NCBI RefSeq assembly: GCF_020532825.1
Contig: NZ_MQTS01000001.1
Span: 1-48,191 of the forward strand
Length of the DNA stretch: 48,191 bases
Direction of reading: 5' to 3'
DNA from: Arthrobacter sp. SO3
Lineage (GTDB): Bacteria; Actinomycetota; Actinomycetes; Actinomycetales; Micrococcaceae
Shown here: in pieces, positions 34,177 to 44,711 of the stretch
How positions within the stretch are numbered: the stretch's first letter is position 1
Layout: each line of letters begins with the position of its first letter
The notes under the pieces: model-generated
Seen by the model: only the letters and a program-made list of their open reading frames with translations
Database searches by the model: none
Told to the model about the DNA's origin: nothing
Translations under genes and position numbers: made by a program

Positions 34177-35916
34177 GTGGACCACTTCACCCCCAGCACC
34201 GACCCGGTGCTTAACAGCGTGGCCTGGTCGGCCATCGTGGCCCTGCTGCCGCTGCTTACCTTTTTCATCCTGCTCGCCGTCGTCAAGACCAGGGCGCACG
34301 TGGCAGGGGCCTTCGCGCTGCTGGCTGCCCTCGTGGTCGGCATTGTTGCCTTCCACATGCCGCCGGGCCTGGCGATCCTCTCCGCAACGCAGGGAGGGGT
34401 CTTTGGCGCGTTCCCCGTGCTGTGGATCGTCATCATGGCCGTCTGGCTCTACCAGGTCACAGTGCTCAGCGGACGCTTCGAAGACCTCCGCCGCGTGTTC
34501 GACGTAATCGGCGGCGGCGACGTGCGCCTGCAGGCGCTGCTGATCGCGTTCTGCTTCGGCGGCCTGCTCGAGGCGCTGGCCGGGTTCGGCGCACCGGTCG
34601 CCATCACCGCCACCATGCTCCTCGCCCTGGGACTGCCGCCACTGCGCGCCGCCGCCGCCGTACTGGTGGCAAACACCGCCCCGGTGGCGTTCGGCGCAAT
34701 GGCCATCCCGATCACCACCGCCGCCGGCCTCACCGGACTGCACGCCACGGACATTGCCTCCATCGTGGGCCGCCAGGCACCGCTGCTGGCGACGTTCGTG
34801 CCGCTGATCCTGCTCTTCATCCTCGACGGCCGCAGGGGCCTGAAGGACTGCTGGCCCGCCGCGCTCGTCGTCGGTTTCTCCTTCGCCATCGCACAGTTCC
34901 TGTGCTCCAACTACTTCTCCTATGAGCTCACCGACATCATTGCCTCCCTCACTGGCCTGGGCGTGGCAGTGCTGTTCTTCCGCGTCTGGACACCGAAGGG
35001 CAGCATCGCTGCACGCGAGCGTCTCGGCGTAGCTTCCGCCGCCGCAGCGCAGAACGCGGCCCCCACGCCCGCCGGAGGCTCACGCAGGGCAGCGGCCGTG
35101 GCCGTCACGGAAAGGCCCGCCGGCGGTTTGACGCCGACGCGCACGTGGCTCGCCCTGTTCCCCTACTTCCTCGTGATCGTCGTCTTCGGCATCGCGAAGC
35201 TGTGGAAACTGGGCGTCGATGTCCCGGCGCTCCTCGCCTCGACCGACGTCAAAATCCCCTGGTCCATCCTGCACGACGCCCTGGTTGACGCCGCGGGCAA
35301 ACCCGTTTCCTCCACCATCTATTCCTTCCAGTGGCTCTCCACCCCCGGCACACTGCTGCTGATCACCGGACTGATCGTCGCCTTTGTGTATTCGAAGTAC
35401 GACGACGGCGGCCGCTTCCGCGTCACGGTCGGCGACGCCGTGATGGAAATCGGGCGCACCATTTTCCGCATGCGCTGGGCAGGTCTGACCATCATTACCG
35501 TCCTCGCCCTGGCCTACGTGATGAACTTTTCCGGACAGACGGTCTCAATCGGCACCTGGCTGGCCGGCACCGGCACCTTCTTCGCATTCCTCTCCCCCGT
35601 CCTGGGCTGGATCGGCACCGCCGTCACCGGCTCGGACACCTCCGCCAACGCGCTGTTCGCCAAGCTTCAGCAGACCGCCGGGCTGAAGGCCGGAATCGAC
35701 CCGAACCTTCTGGTGGCCGGAAACACCTCCGGCGGCGTGGTTGGCAAGCTCATCAGCCCGCAGAACCTCGCGATCGCAGCGTCCGCAGTAAACCTTGAAG
35801 GCCAGGAGTCGGTGATCCTGCGTAAAGTAGTCGGGTGGAGCGTGGCTCTGCTGCTGGTGCTCTGCACCCTGTCCTACCTGCAGTCCACCCCCGTCCTAAG
35901 CTGGATGCTGCCTTAG
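34177..35916 (+). CDS. lctP: L-lactate permease
   Basis: A 579-residue transporter of the lactate permease (LctP/LldP) family: ALLPLLTFFILLAVVKTRAH, FGGLLEALAGFGAPVAITA, GAMAIPITTAAGLTG, AYVMNFSGQTVSIG, GSDTSANALFAKLQ and NTSGGVVGKLISPQNLAIAA are diagnostic. About 12-14 hydrophobic segments; a Pro/Ala-rich loop near residue 290. The start is GTG 34177 with GAGGAAC upstream. It is divergent from lutABC and shares the operator region, forming a lactate uptake and oxidation module. Confidence 0.92.
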   Translation: MDHFTPSTDPVLNSVAWSAIVALLPLLTFFILLAVVKTRAHVAGAFALLAALVVGIVAFHMPPGLAILSATQGGVFGAFPVLWIVIMAVWLYQVTVLSGRFEDLRRVFDVIGGGDVRLQALLIAFCFGGLLEALAGFGAPVAITATMLLALGLPPLRAAAAVLVANTAPVAFGAMAIPITTAAGLTGLHATDIASIVGRQAPLLATFVPLILLFILDGRRGLKDCWPAALVVGFSFAIAQFLCSNYFSYELTDIIASLTGLGVAVLFFRVWTPKGSIAARERLGVASAAAAQNAAPTPAGGSRRAAAVAVTERPAGGLTPTRTWLALFPYFLVIVVFGIAKLWKLGVDVPALLASTDVKIPWSILHDALVDAAGKPVSSTIYSFQWLSTPGTLLLITGLIVAFVYSKYDDGGRFRVTVGDAVMEIGRTIFRMRWAGLTIITVLALAYVMNFSGQTVSIGTWLAGTGTFFAFLSPVLGWIGTAVTGSDTSANALFAKLQQTAGLKAGIDPNLLVAGNTSGGVVGKLISPQNLAIAASAVNLEGQESVILRKVVGWSVALLLVLCTLSYLQSTPVLSWMLP

Positions 35917-35941
35917 CCTCCGGCCCTCCCGCAACGGGGAG

Positions 35942-35964
35942 TGCGGGCGGGTCTCCCGCCCGCA
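35942..35964 (+). terminator. Perfect hairpin between lctP and the GntR gene
   Basis: TGCGGGCGGG (35942-35951) pairs perfectly with 35955-35964 across a three-base loop. No T-run. It probably reduces read-through from lctP into the regulator gene. Confidence 0.55.
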
Positions 35965-35989
35965 TTCCCCCGCCCCGAAGGAAACACCC

Positions 35990-36736
35990 GTGACCACCGC
36001 TGAAGCAGGAGCAACCCCCCGCCGTCGAACCCATGACGCACTCCTGAAGGACATCGAAGCGGACCTGCGCTCGGGCAAGATCAAGGTCGGGGACCGGCTT
36101 CCAGGTGAACGCACACTGGCGGAGACGTACGGAATTTCCCGGGCGTCCGTGCGGGAGGCCATCCGGGTCCTTGACGCCATGGGCGTGCTGCGCAGTTCGG
36201 TCGGATCCGGCCCCACGTCCGGGGCGATTGTAATTTCCGACCCGTCCGCGGGATTGTCATCTGCCCTGCGGCTGCATGTGGCCAGCAGCCGCCTTCCGGT
36301 CGCGGACATCGTCCAGACCCGCATCCTGCTCGAGACCTGGACGGCCCGGGCCGGTGCGGACCGGACCGGCGGAGATGAGGACCTGGAGCAGGCAGCCCGG
36401 TTGCTGCAGGCCATGGACGACCCGGAAATGGACCGCGACACCTTCCACGAACTCGATGCGCGGTTCCACGTGGCGCTGAGCTCACTCGCCGGCAACGCTG
36501 TGGTGGCCACCATGATGGAATCCCTCAGCGGCTCCATCGTCGGCTACGTCAAGGGGGCGATGGATGCGATGGACGCGTGGCCGGAGGTTCTGTCCGTGCT
36601 GCGGACCCAGCACCACGGCATCTTCGATGCCGTCCAGGCCCACGACGGGGAGCTGGCCGCCCGCCTTCTGCGCGAGCACATTGAGTGGTTCTACCGGCAG
36701 GCGCAGGAAGCGACAGCCGCCCAGGCCTCGCCCTGA
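35990..36736 (+). CDS. FadR/GntR-family regulator of lactate genes (LldR/LutR-like)
   Basis: A 248-residue protein: winged helix (IKVGDRLPGERTLAETYGIS, RASVREAIRVLDAMGVL) followed by an all-helical FCD effector domain (RILLETWTARAGAD, FHELDARFHVALSSLAGN, HHGIFDAVQAHD) whose His and Asp residues bind metal. GTG 35990 has GAAGGA upstream. Its position behind lctP and the three TGGTCNGACCA sites at the lut/lctP divergent promoter make it the likely repressor, with lactate as inducer. Confidence 0.88.
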   Translation: MTTAEAGATPRRRTHDALLKDIEADLRSGKIKVGDRLPGERTLAETYGISRASVREAIRVLDAMGVLRSSVGSGPTSGAIVISDPSAGLSSALRLHVASSRLPVADIVQTRILLETWTARAGADRTGGDEDLEQAARLLQAMDDPEMDRDTFHELDARFHVALSSLAGNAVVATMMESLSGSIVGYVKGAMDAMDAWPEVLSVLRTQHHGIFDAVQAHDGELAARLLREHIEWFYRQAQEATAAQASP

Positions 36737-36911
36737 AACAGGCCTGAGAAAACCGGGCCCCGGCCGAAGCACTTACTTGCCGAGAAACGTCCGATAACTG
36801 CTCAAAGACCCGGTCCCCGCTCCTGCCCATGCCGCCGGAGGACTTGTAGCTGGCGTCCAACCTTGGCCACATGGCCCAGCGGCGAGCCGGGAATCTGTCT
36901 AGACTGGCGCG
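36737..36911. other. Short gap without a gene
   Basis: Nothing recognised. TAGACT at 36899-36904 sits about seven bases before ATG 36912 and looks like a -10 element for a leaderless transcript. Confidence 0.4.
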
Positions 36912-37161
36912 ATGAGGTCGAAGTGGGGGATCTTTCGCTCTGCCGTGGTGTTTATGGTTGCTGGCATCCAATGCCTGGCTGTTTACCGTCCGCGGCCCAT
37001 TGCCGCACGAAGTGACAACCCGGGTGCTCGCCAACGACGGAAACCTGCTCGCCCAGCAGCAATCCCGGCTGGAATGGACGAGGGTCGGCGGCTCGGAGGA
37101 ATGCGGCGGGCCCCTGACAACACAGCCCATCACCCTCCAGCTCTCCGGCCGGCCGCAGTGA
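36912..37161 (+). pseudogene. Frameshifted small exported or membrane-anchored protein
   Basis: From ATG 36912 the frame begins MRSKWGIFRSAVVF, a basic start entering a hydrophobic segment, but then turns into low-complexity Arg/Pro sequence. One frame over, the hydrophobic segment continues as WLLASNAWLFTVRGPLPHEV, VTTRVLANDGNLLAQQQ and RLEWTRVGGSEECGGPL, ending at TGA 37159-37161. Joined near 36950 they make an 80-residue signal-anchored protein whose second part looks folded. A single frameshift or a sequencing error explains it. Family unknown to me. Confidence 0.5.
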
Positions 37162-37192
37162 CCGCGCGCACCCACCGACGAAAGGATCACCC

Positions 37193-37807
37193 ATGACCTT
37201 CTTCCAGGATTTCCCGGTGCCCCCCACCCCTCCGCGCGGACGGGCAGTGAAGTACGTGCCGCCGGTCTGGGCCGGCGCCCCGGAGTACGAGCTCCCGGCC
37301 GTCGTACACATCGGCCAGTTCCTGCACCTGAGCCCGACCATGGTGGTGGCCGTCAAGAGCGCGGCGGTGTTTTCCACGGGTTGTACGTTCGATGTGTCCT
37401 GGACCATCCGTCGGGGCGAACGGACCGACGAGGAGTGGGCGGACCTCAACGAAGTGTTTTTCCGGCCCGGACCCGGCCCCCGCAGGGGCTCCGGCGCGGG
37501 TTCGATGCTCCTGTTCGGCGCGGCTTTCCCGGACGGTTCAAGGTCCAGCACCGGCGCCCACCCCCACGGGTTCTTCGAGGGCACGGAGGAGCCCCCTTCG
37601 CCGGTCCTCCTGCTGAGAAACGGCGGCGGGAGCGGCGGCGACGATGGGTTCTCCGGCTCGGGAACACTCTGGCTCTGGCCGCTGCCGCCGGCGGGGGAAC
37701 TCCGCCTGGTGGCGCAGTGGAAGGACTTCGGCCTGGAGGAGTGCTCCATTGTCCTTGACGGCGCCCAACTCCGGGACGCCGCCTCCGGCGTGCAGAAATT
37801 CTGGTGA
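37193..37807 (+). CDS. Hypothetical protein, 204 residues
   Basis: A soluble protein with a proline-rich N-terminus (DFPVPPTPPRGRAVKYVPP), no signal peptide or membrane segment, and beta-rich character (LSPTMVVAVKSAAVFSTGC, GTLWLWPLPPAGELRLVAQW). GAAAGGA precedes the ATG. It is separated by 31 bases from the frameshifted gene and by 16 from the esterase gene. The family is unknown to me; the fold may be a beta sandwich. Confidence 0.68.
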   Translation: MTFFQDFPVPPTPPRGRAVKYVPPVWAGAPEYELPAVVHIGQFLHLSPTMVVAVKSAAVFSTGCTFDVSWTIRRGERTDEEWADLNEVFFRPGPGPRRGSGAGSMLLFGAAFPDGSRSSTGAHPHGFFEGTEEPPSPVLLLRNGGGSGGDDGFSGSGTLWLWPLPPAGELRLVAQWKDFGLEECSIVLDGAQLRDAASGVQKFW

Positions 37808-37823
37808 GGGGCGTGTCGGGCCA

Positions 37824-38672
37824 ATGAGCGGGGTCGCGGGATCACCGGGGCTTTCCCGACGCAGCCTGCTGGGGCTCGGAGCCGGGGCCGTGGCAGCCGC
37901 GTCGGTCGCGGGATGCACCGGCGCGACCTCCTCCGGCCACGCACCACCCGTCGCCATGCGCACCGGCAACTTCACCTCACGGTTCCGGCCGCAGGAACCG
38001 ACAGGCTGGTCCATCGCCGTGCCGGAATCCGCTGGCGGGGCCTCGCCCGGCCCCCTGCCCGTGGCGCTCTTCCTGCATGGCACGGACGCGGACCACCGCA
38101 TGGTTTTCGAGGATCTGGATGCGGCTCAGGTCTTGGCACAGCACATATCGCGCGGAGGGACGCCTTTCGCGATCGCTGCCGTTGACGGAGGCGAAACCTG
38201 GTGGCACCGCCGCGCGTCAGGCACAGATACACAGTCCATGCTGGTCGACGAGTTCCTCCCCCTGCTGGCCGGCCAGGGAGTCGACACCGGCAGGGTCGCC
38301 GTTTTCGGGTTGTCGATGGGCGGGTTCGGCGCGCTGCTCCTCGCCGCGCAGCACCGCCTTCCCGGTCTCCGCGCCGTGGCCGCGATGAGCCCGGCAGTCT
38401 GGAGCCAGTACGACGCCGGCCGGTCCGATAACTTTGACAGCGCCGCGGACTTCGCGGCCAACGACGTCTTTGCCCTGCGCCCGGAGCTGGAGTCACTGCC
38501 GAAAAGAATCGACTGCGGCACAGCCGACAACCTGCTCTTCAGCGTGCAGGACTACGTGAAGGACCTTCCAGGTGAACACGAGGGAGGCTTCCATCCGGGC
38601 GGCCACGACGGCGGGTACTGGCGCTCCATCCTCCCGGACGTCGTAGGGTTCCTGGGCCGGACCCTGGCGTGA
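37824..38672 (+). CDS. Secreted lipoprotein esterase (alpha/beta hydrolase, esterase D type)
   Basis: A 282-residue hydrolase. The N-terminus holds twin Arg in LSRRSLLGLGAGAVAAA and a lipobox VAGC at about residue 30, so it is probably exported by Tat and lipid-anchored. The nucleophile is in GLSMGGFGA, an oxyanion and lid region is VALFLHGTDADHR, and the acid and His are in the region ending GGHDGGYW. It is part of the same strand as the two preceding small genes. Substrate unknown; carboxyl esters or acyl groups on glycans are usual for the family. Confidence 0.82.
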   Translation: MSGVAGSPGLSRRSLLGLGAGAVAAASVAGCTGATSSGHAPPVAMRTGNFTSRFRPQEPTGWSIAVPESAGGASPGPLPVALFLHGTDADHRMVFEDLDAAQVLAQHISRGGTPFAIAAVDGGETWWHRRASGTDTQSMLVDEFLPLLAGQGVDTGRVAVFGLSMGGFGALLLAAQHRLPGLRAVAAMSPAVWSQYDAGRSDNFDSAADFAANDVFALRPELESLPKRIDCGTADNLLFSVQDYVKDLPGEHEGGFHPGGHDGGYWRSILPDVVGFLGRTLA

Positions 38673-38693
38673 TGCAATCGCCGGGTGCCCCGG

Positions 38694-41114
<2,421 letters not shown>

Positions 41115-41166
41115 GCTAGCAGCGGATCAGGCGGCGCAGGCGGCCTTGCGAGGTCCTTATGAGCGC

Positions 41167-41868
41167 CTATTTCAACAGTGCAACATCGGAGACCAGGACA
41201 ATGTGCTCCAGCATTGCGGCCGCTGCGCCCGGGGCATCCTTGGCCCTGATCGCATCGGCGATCTTGCGGTGCGAAGCCAGCGACTCCTCCGGCCGGCCGG
41301 GCTGCCCCAGTGATTCCAGACGCGTTTCCAGGATCATTCCGGCGATGAAGGTCATCAGCTGGGCCAGCACGCCCGAATGCGCGGCGGCGGTCACGGCCTG
41401 GTGAAACAGCTCGTCGCCCCGGGCACCCCGGGCGCCTGAGGCAACTTCCTCGGCCATGGCATCGAGTGCGTGGTCGATCGCCTTCATGTCGCCCCCGGTG
41501 CGCCGGGCCGCGGCGAGCTCGGCCAGCTTGACCTCGAGCGTGCTTCGCGCCTCGACGATCTCGGGCAGCCGGCTGCGGTGCTCGCGGAGGCCTTTGATCA
41601 CGGACGGAACATTGGGGCGGTAGACCAGGACTGCACCTGTGCCGTGCTGGACGTCGATGACTCCGAGCACCTCCAGCGCCACGAGGGCCTGGGCAAGTGT
41701 GGCCCGCGAAACACCCAACCGCTCCGCAAGCTCCCGTTCAGCCGGCAGCGTGTCCCCCGGGCCCAGTTCGGCGGCCTCGATGAAGTCCATGATCTGTTCC
41801 ACAAGTTGTTCGTACAGCCGGGGCCGCGAAACGCGGGAAATCTTGTCCGTTGCTGCCTGCTTTGCCAT
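41167..41868 (-). CDS. FadR/GntR-family regulator
   Basis: A 233-residue protein with an N-terminal winged helix (PAERELAERLGVSRATL, LEVLGVIDVQHGTGA) and a FCD domain (EARSTLEVKLAELAAAR, ELFHQAVTAAAHSGVLAQL, SHRKIADAIRAKDA). It is divergent from the MatC-type carrier; an AGACAC-CTA-GTGTCT palindrome lies between them. It resembles MatR, the repressor of malonate genes, by position, but the sequence alone does not prove it. Confidence 0.85.
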   Translation of the reverse strand: MAKQAATDKISRVSRPRLYEQLVEQIMDFIEAAELGPGDTLPAERELAERLGVSRATLAQALVALEVLGVIDVQHGTGAVLVYRPNVPSVIKGLREHRSRLPEIVEARSTLEVKLAELAAARRTGGDMKAIDHALDAMAEEVASGARGARGDELFHQAVTAAAHSGVLAQLMTFIAGMILETRLESLGQPGRPEESLASHRKIADAIRAKDAPGAAAAMLEHIVLVSDVALLK

Positions 41869-41916
41869 GCGCCCCCTTCCGGTGAGGTCCTCGGATCTAA
41901 GACTACCGAAGAACTA

Positions 41917-41938
41917 TTGACAAAGACACCTAGTGTCT
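41917..41938 (+). promoter_or_regulatory. Promoter -35 and palindromic operator upstream of the diacid genes
   Basis: TTGACA at 41917-41922 is an ideal -35. The 15-base palindrome AGACAC-CTA-GTGTCT at 41924-41938 lies directly behind it, where a repressor would block RNA polymerase. The -10 element is not clear. Confidence 0.6.
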
Positions 41939-42012
41939 AGGAGGCTAGGCCACTAAGCCAGTCCCCTTAAAACCCATCAGTTCCCTTACAACTTCCAACC
42001 GGAGGAACAAAG

Positions 42013-43407
42013 ATGTCCGCTCCCGTCCTGTCCATCATCATCCTGGTGGTGATGTTCCTGCTGGCCACCGTGCTGCCCCTCAACATGGGCGCCCTGGCCT
42101 TCGTGGGTGCATTCCTGCTGGGCTCCGTCGTGCTGGGGATGTCCACCAACGACATCCTCGCCAACTTCCCCGGAGGGCTCTTCCTCACCATCGTCGGGGT
42201 CACGTATCTGTTTGCGATCGCGCAGAACAACGGCACCATCGACCTCCTGGTCCGGGGCGCCGTCCGGCTGGTGGGCAGCAAAGTGGTCCTCATACCCTGG
42301 GTCATGTTCGCCATCACCGCCCTGATTACCTCAGTAGGCGCACTCTCCCCGGCCGCCGTCGCCATCATCGCGCCGATCGCGTTGAGCTTCGCGGCCAAAC
42401 ACAAGCTCAATCCGCTCATGATGGGCATGATGGTGATCCACGGGGCCCAGGCCGGCGGATTCTCCCCCATCGCGGTCTACGGCGTCACGGTCAACGGCAT
42501 CATTGCCAAGACGGAACTGGACGCCAACCCCATGGCGATCTTCCTGGCCAGCTTCGTCTTCAATCTCGCGATCGCGCTGGTCCTGTTCCTCGTCCTGGGC
42601 CGCAACAAGACGCTGTCCACCCCGGCCGGGCGCCTGGTGGAACAGGCCGCCGAAAAGCGGATGTCCGTCAGTGTGGGCGCCCGCGCGGCCGGCGTGACGC
42701 TGCAGGGCTCAGGGTCCGACATTTCCCCGGCCGGCGTCTCGTCGAAAGGCACCTCGGAGGTCTCCAAGGAAACACCGGCCAGCGGCACACCCGTCGAAGG
42801 TGCCCGCGCCTCCGTGCCCCAGCTCGTCACTATCGCTGGTCTGATCGCCCTCGCCGTCATCTCCCTGGGCTTCAAAGTGGACGTCGGCTTCGTTTCCATC
42901 ACCATCGCCATCGTCCTGGCCCTCGTCTCCCCTGCCGCGCAGAAGGGCGCAGTCAACAAGATCAGCTGGTCCACGGTTCTGCTCATCTGCGGCATGCTCA
43001 CCTTCGTCGGCGTCCTGGAAGAGGCCGGCACCATCAAGTTCGTGTCCAGCGGTGTGGCGAATCTCGGCATGCCCCTCCTGGCTGCCCTGCTGATCTGCTA
43101 CATCGGCGGCATCGTCTCCGCCTTCGCTTCCTCCACCGCCATCCTTGCGGCCCTCATTCCGCTGGCGGTGCCGTTCCTGGCCACTGGGGAGATCGGCGCC
43201 GTCGGCGTGATCGCAGCCCTGGCCGTAGCCTCCACAATCGTGGACGTGTCCCCGTTCTCCACCAACGGCGCCCTGGTGCTGGCCAACGCGCCCGAAGGCG
43301 TGGACAAGGAACGCTTCTACAAGCAGATCCTCGCCTACAGCGGCATCGTCGTCGTGGCGGGACCGGGAATCGCCTGGCTTGTCATGGTCGTCCCGGGCTG
43401 GATGTAG
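42013..43407 (+). CDS. SLC13/MatC-type dicarboxylate carrier
   Basis: A 464-residue membrane protein. It begins with the MatC-N region (FLLATVLPLNMGALAFVGAF, FPGGLFLTIVGVTYLFAIAQ, MMGMMVIHGAQAGGFSPIAV) and ends like the DASS family (ASSTAILAALIPLAVPFLA, VSPFSTNGALVLANAPEG). A 60-residue Ser/Thr/Gly-rich cytoplasmic loop lies between residues about 205 and 270. GGAGGAAC precedes the ATG. MatC of Rhizobium imports malonate; here the next genes are a CoA-transferase-family protein and a carboxyltransferase, so malonate or another diacid is likely. Confidence 0.85.
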   Translation: MSAPVLSIIILVVMFLLATVLPLNMGALAFVGAFLLGSVVLGMSTNDILANFPGGLFLTIVGVTYLFAIAQNNGTIDLLVRGAVRLVGSKVVLIPWVMFAITALITSVGALSPAAVAIIAPIALSFAAKHKLNPLMMGMMVIHGAQAGGFSPIAVYGVTVNGIIAKTELDANPMAIFLASFVFNLAIALVLFLVLGRNKTLSTPAGRLVEQAAEKRMSVSVGARAAGVTLQGSGSDISPAGVSSKGTSEVSKETPASGTPVEGARASVPQLVTIAGLIALAVISLGFKVDVGFVSITIAIVLALVSPAAQKGAVNKISWSTVLLICGMLTFVGVLEEAGTIKFVSSGVANLGMPLLAALLICYIGGIVSAFASSTAILAALIPLAVPFLATGEIGAVGVIAALAVASTIVDVSPFSTNGALVLANAPEGVDKERFYKQILAYSGIVVVAGPGIAWLVMVVPGWM

Positions 43408-43476
43408 CCGCCAAAAAGCACACCCCTGGCATCACCGACCCTGCAGCCGCGAGATAAGCAAAGAAGGAAAATCACG

Positions 43477-44709
43477 ATGAGCACTGAATCCACACGGCAC
43501 ACCGAAGGGCCCCTCACGGGGTACCTTGTGGTGGACCTGAGCCGCGCCCTCGCGGGCCCGCACGCCGGGATGATGCTGGCCGATCTGGGTGCGCGGGTGA
43601 TCAAGGTCGAAAATCCCGGCACCGGTGACGATACCCGCGGCTGGGGGCCCCCGTTCGTCGGTCCCGACGACGATCCCCAAGCCACGTATTTCCTGTCCTG
43701 CAACCGCAACAAGGAATCCATCGCCCTGGACCTGAAGAGCGACGATGGGCGCCAGGTTCTGCGCGGGCTGCTGGAACGCGCGGACGTCGTCATCGAGAAC
43801 TTCCGCCCCGGCGTCCTTGACCGGCTCGGGTTCTCCGCCGCGGAGATGCATGCGCTGAATCCGGCGCTGGTGGTCCTGTCGATCACCGGCTTCGGGCACG
43901 ACGGGCCGGAATCCCAGCGCAGCGGCTACGACCAGATCCTGCAGGGGGAGGCCGGGCTGATGTCCCTGACAGGATCCGGGCCGGACGATCCGCAGCGGGT
44001 GGGCGTGCCGATCGCCGACCTCCTGTCCGGCATGTACGGGGCGTTCGGCACGCTGGCGGCCTTGCTGCAGCGCGAACGGACCGGGCAGGGCCAGATCGTC
44101 CGAACGTCCTTGCTCGCGGCGATTATCGGGGTCCATGCGTTCCAGGGCACCAGGGCCACGGTCGCCGGCGAGGTCCCCAAGGCCCAGGGCAACCACCATC
44201 CGTCCATTTCCCCGTACGGCCTGTTCCACTGCCGGCGCGGCCGGGTACAGATCAGCGTCGGCAGCGAGAAGCTCTGGAGCAAGTTCGTTGCCACATTCGG
44301 GATCGACGGGACGCGGCCGGAGTTCGCCACCAATGCGGATCGGGTGCGGAACCACGAGAAAGTCCTTGAAGAAGTGGAGCGGGTGTTCTCCGAGTTCGAG
44401 GCCGAGCCGCTGCTCGCCAAACTGAACGAGGCCGGGATCCCGGCCGGCAAAGTCAGATCCCTGGACGAAGTGTACGAATGGGAACAGGTCCACTCACAGG
44501 GTCTCGTCATCGACGTCGATCACAAAATTCTCGGCAACGTGAGCCTGCCGGGGCCTCCGCTGCGGTTCTTCAGCGCCGCCGATACCGCCGAAACCACACG
44601 GAAGGCGCATACCGCACCGCCGTTGTTGGACCAGGATGGCGGGCAGATCCGTCAGTGGCTCGGACTGGGGACCGCCGCAGGAGCCGGCCAATCCAAGGAC
44701 GGGCGCTGA
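43477..44709 (+). CDS. CaiB/BaiF-family CoA transferase
   Basis: A 410-residue protein: DLSRALAGPHAGMMLADLGARVIKVE, TYFLSCNRNKESIALDL, VIENFRPGVLDRLGF, LSITGFGHDGPESQRSGYDQ and GMYGAFGTLAALLQRERTG form the usual series. The expected catalytic Asp position after GQGQ reads VRTSLLAAIIGVHAF, with no Asp in the usual VDxSLL place, and I could not place another. It ends two bases before the carboxyltransferase start. It would activate a free acid by CoA transfer; a diacid such as malonate is inferred from neighbours. Confidence 0.84.
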   Translation: MSTESTRHTEGPLTGYLVVDLSRALAGPHAGMMLADLGARVIKVENPGTGDDTRGWGPPFVGPDDDPQATYFLSCNRNKESIALDLKSDDGRQVLRGLLERADVVIENFRPGVLDRLGFSAAEMHALNPALVVLSITGFGHDGPESQRSGYDQILQGEAGLMSLTGSGPDDPQRVGVPIADLLSGMYGAFGTLAALLQRERTGQGQIVRTSLLAAIIGVHAFQGTRATVAGEVPKAQGNHHPSISPYGLFHCRRGRVQISVGSEKLWSKFVATFGIDGTRPEFATNADRVRNHEKVLEEVERVFSEFEAEPLLAKLNEAGIPAGKVRSLDEVYEWEQVHSQGLVIDVDHKILGNVSLPGPPLRFFSAADTAETTRKAHTAPPLLDQDGGQIRQWLGLGTAAGAGQSKDGR

Positions 44710-44711
44710 AC

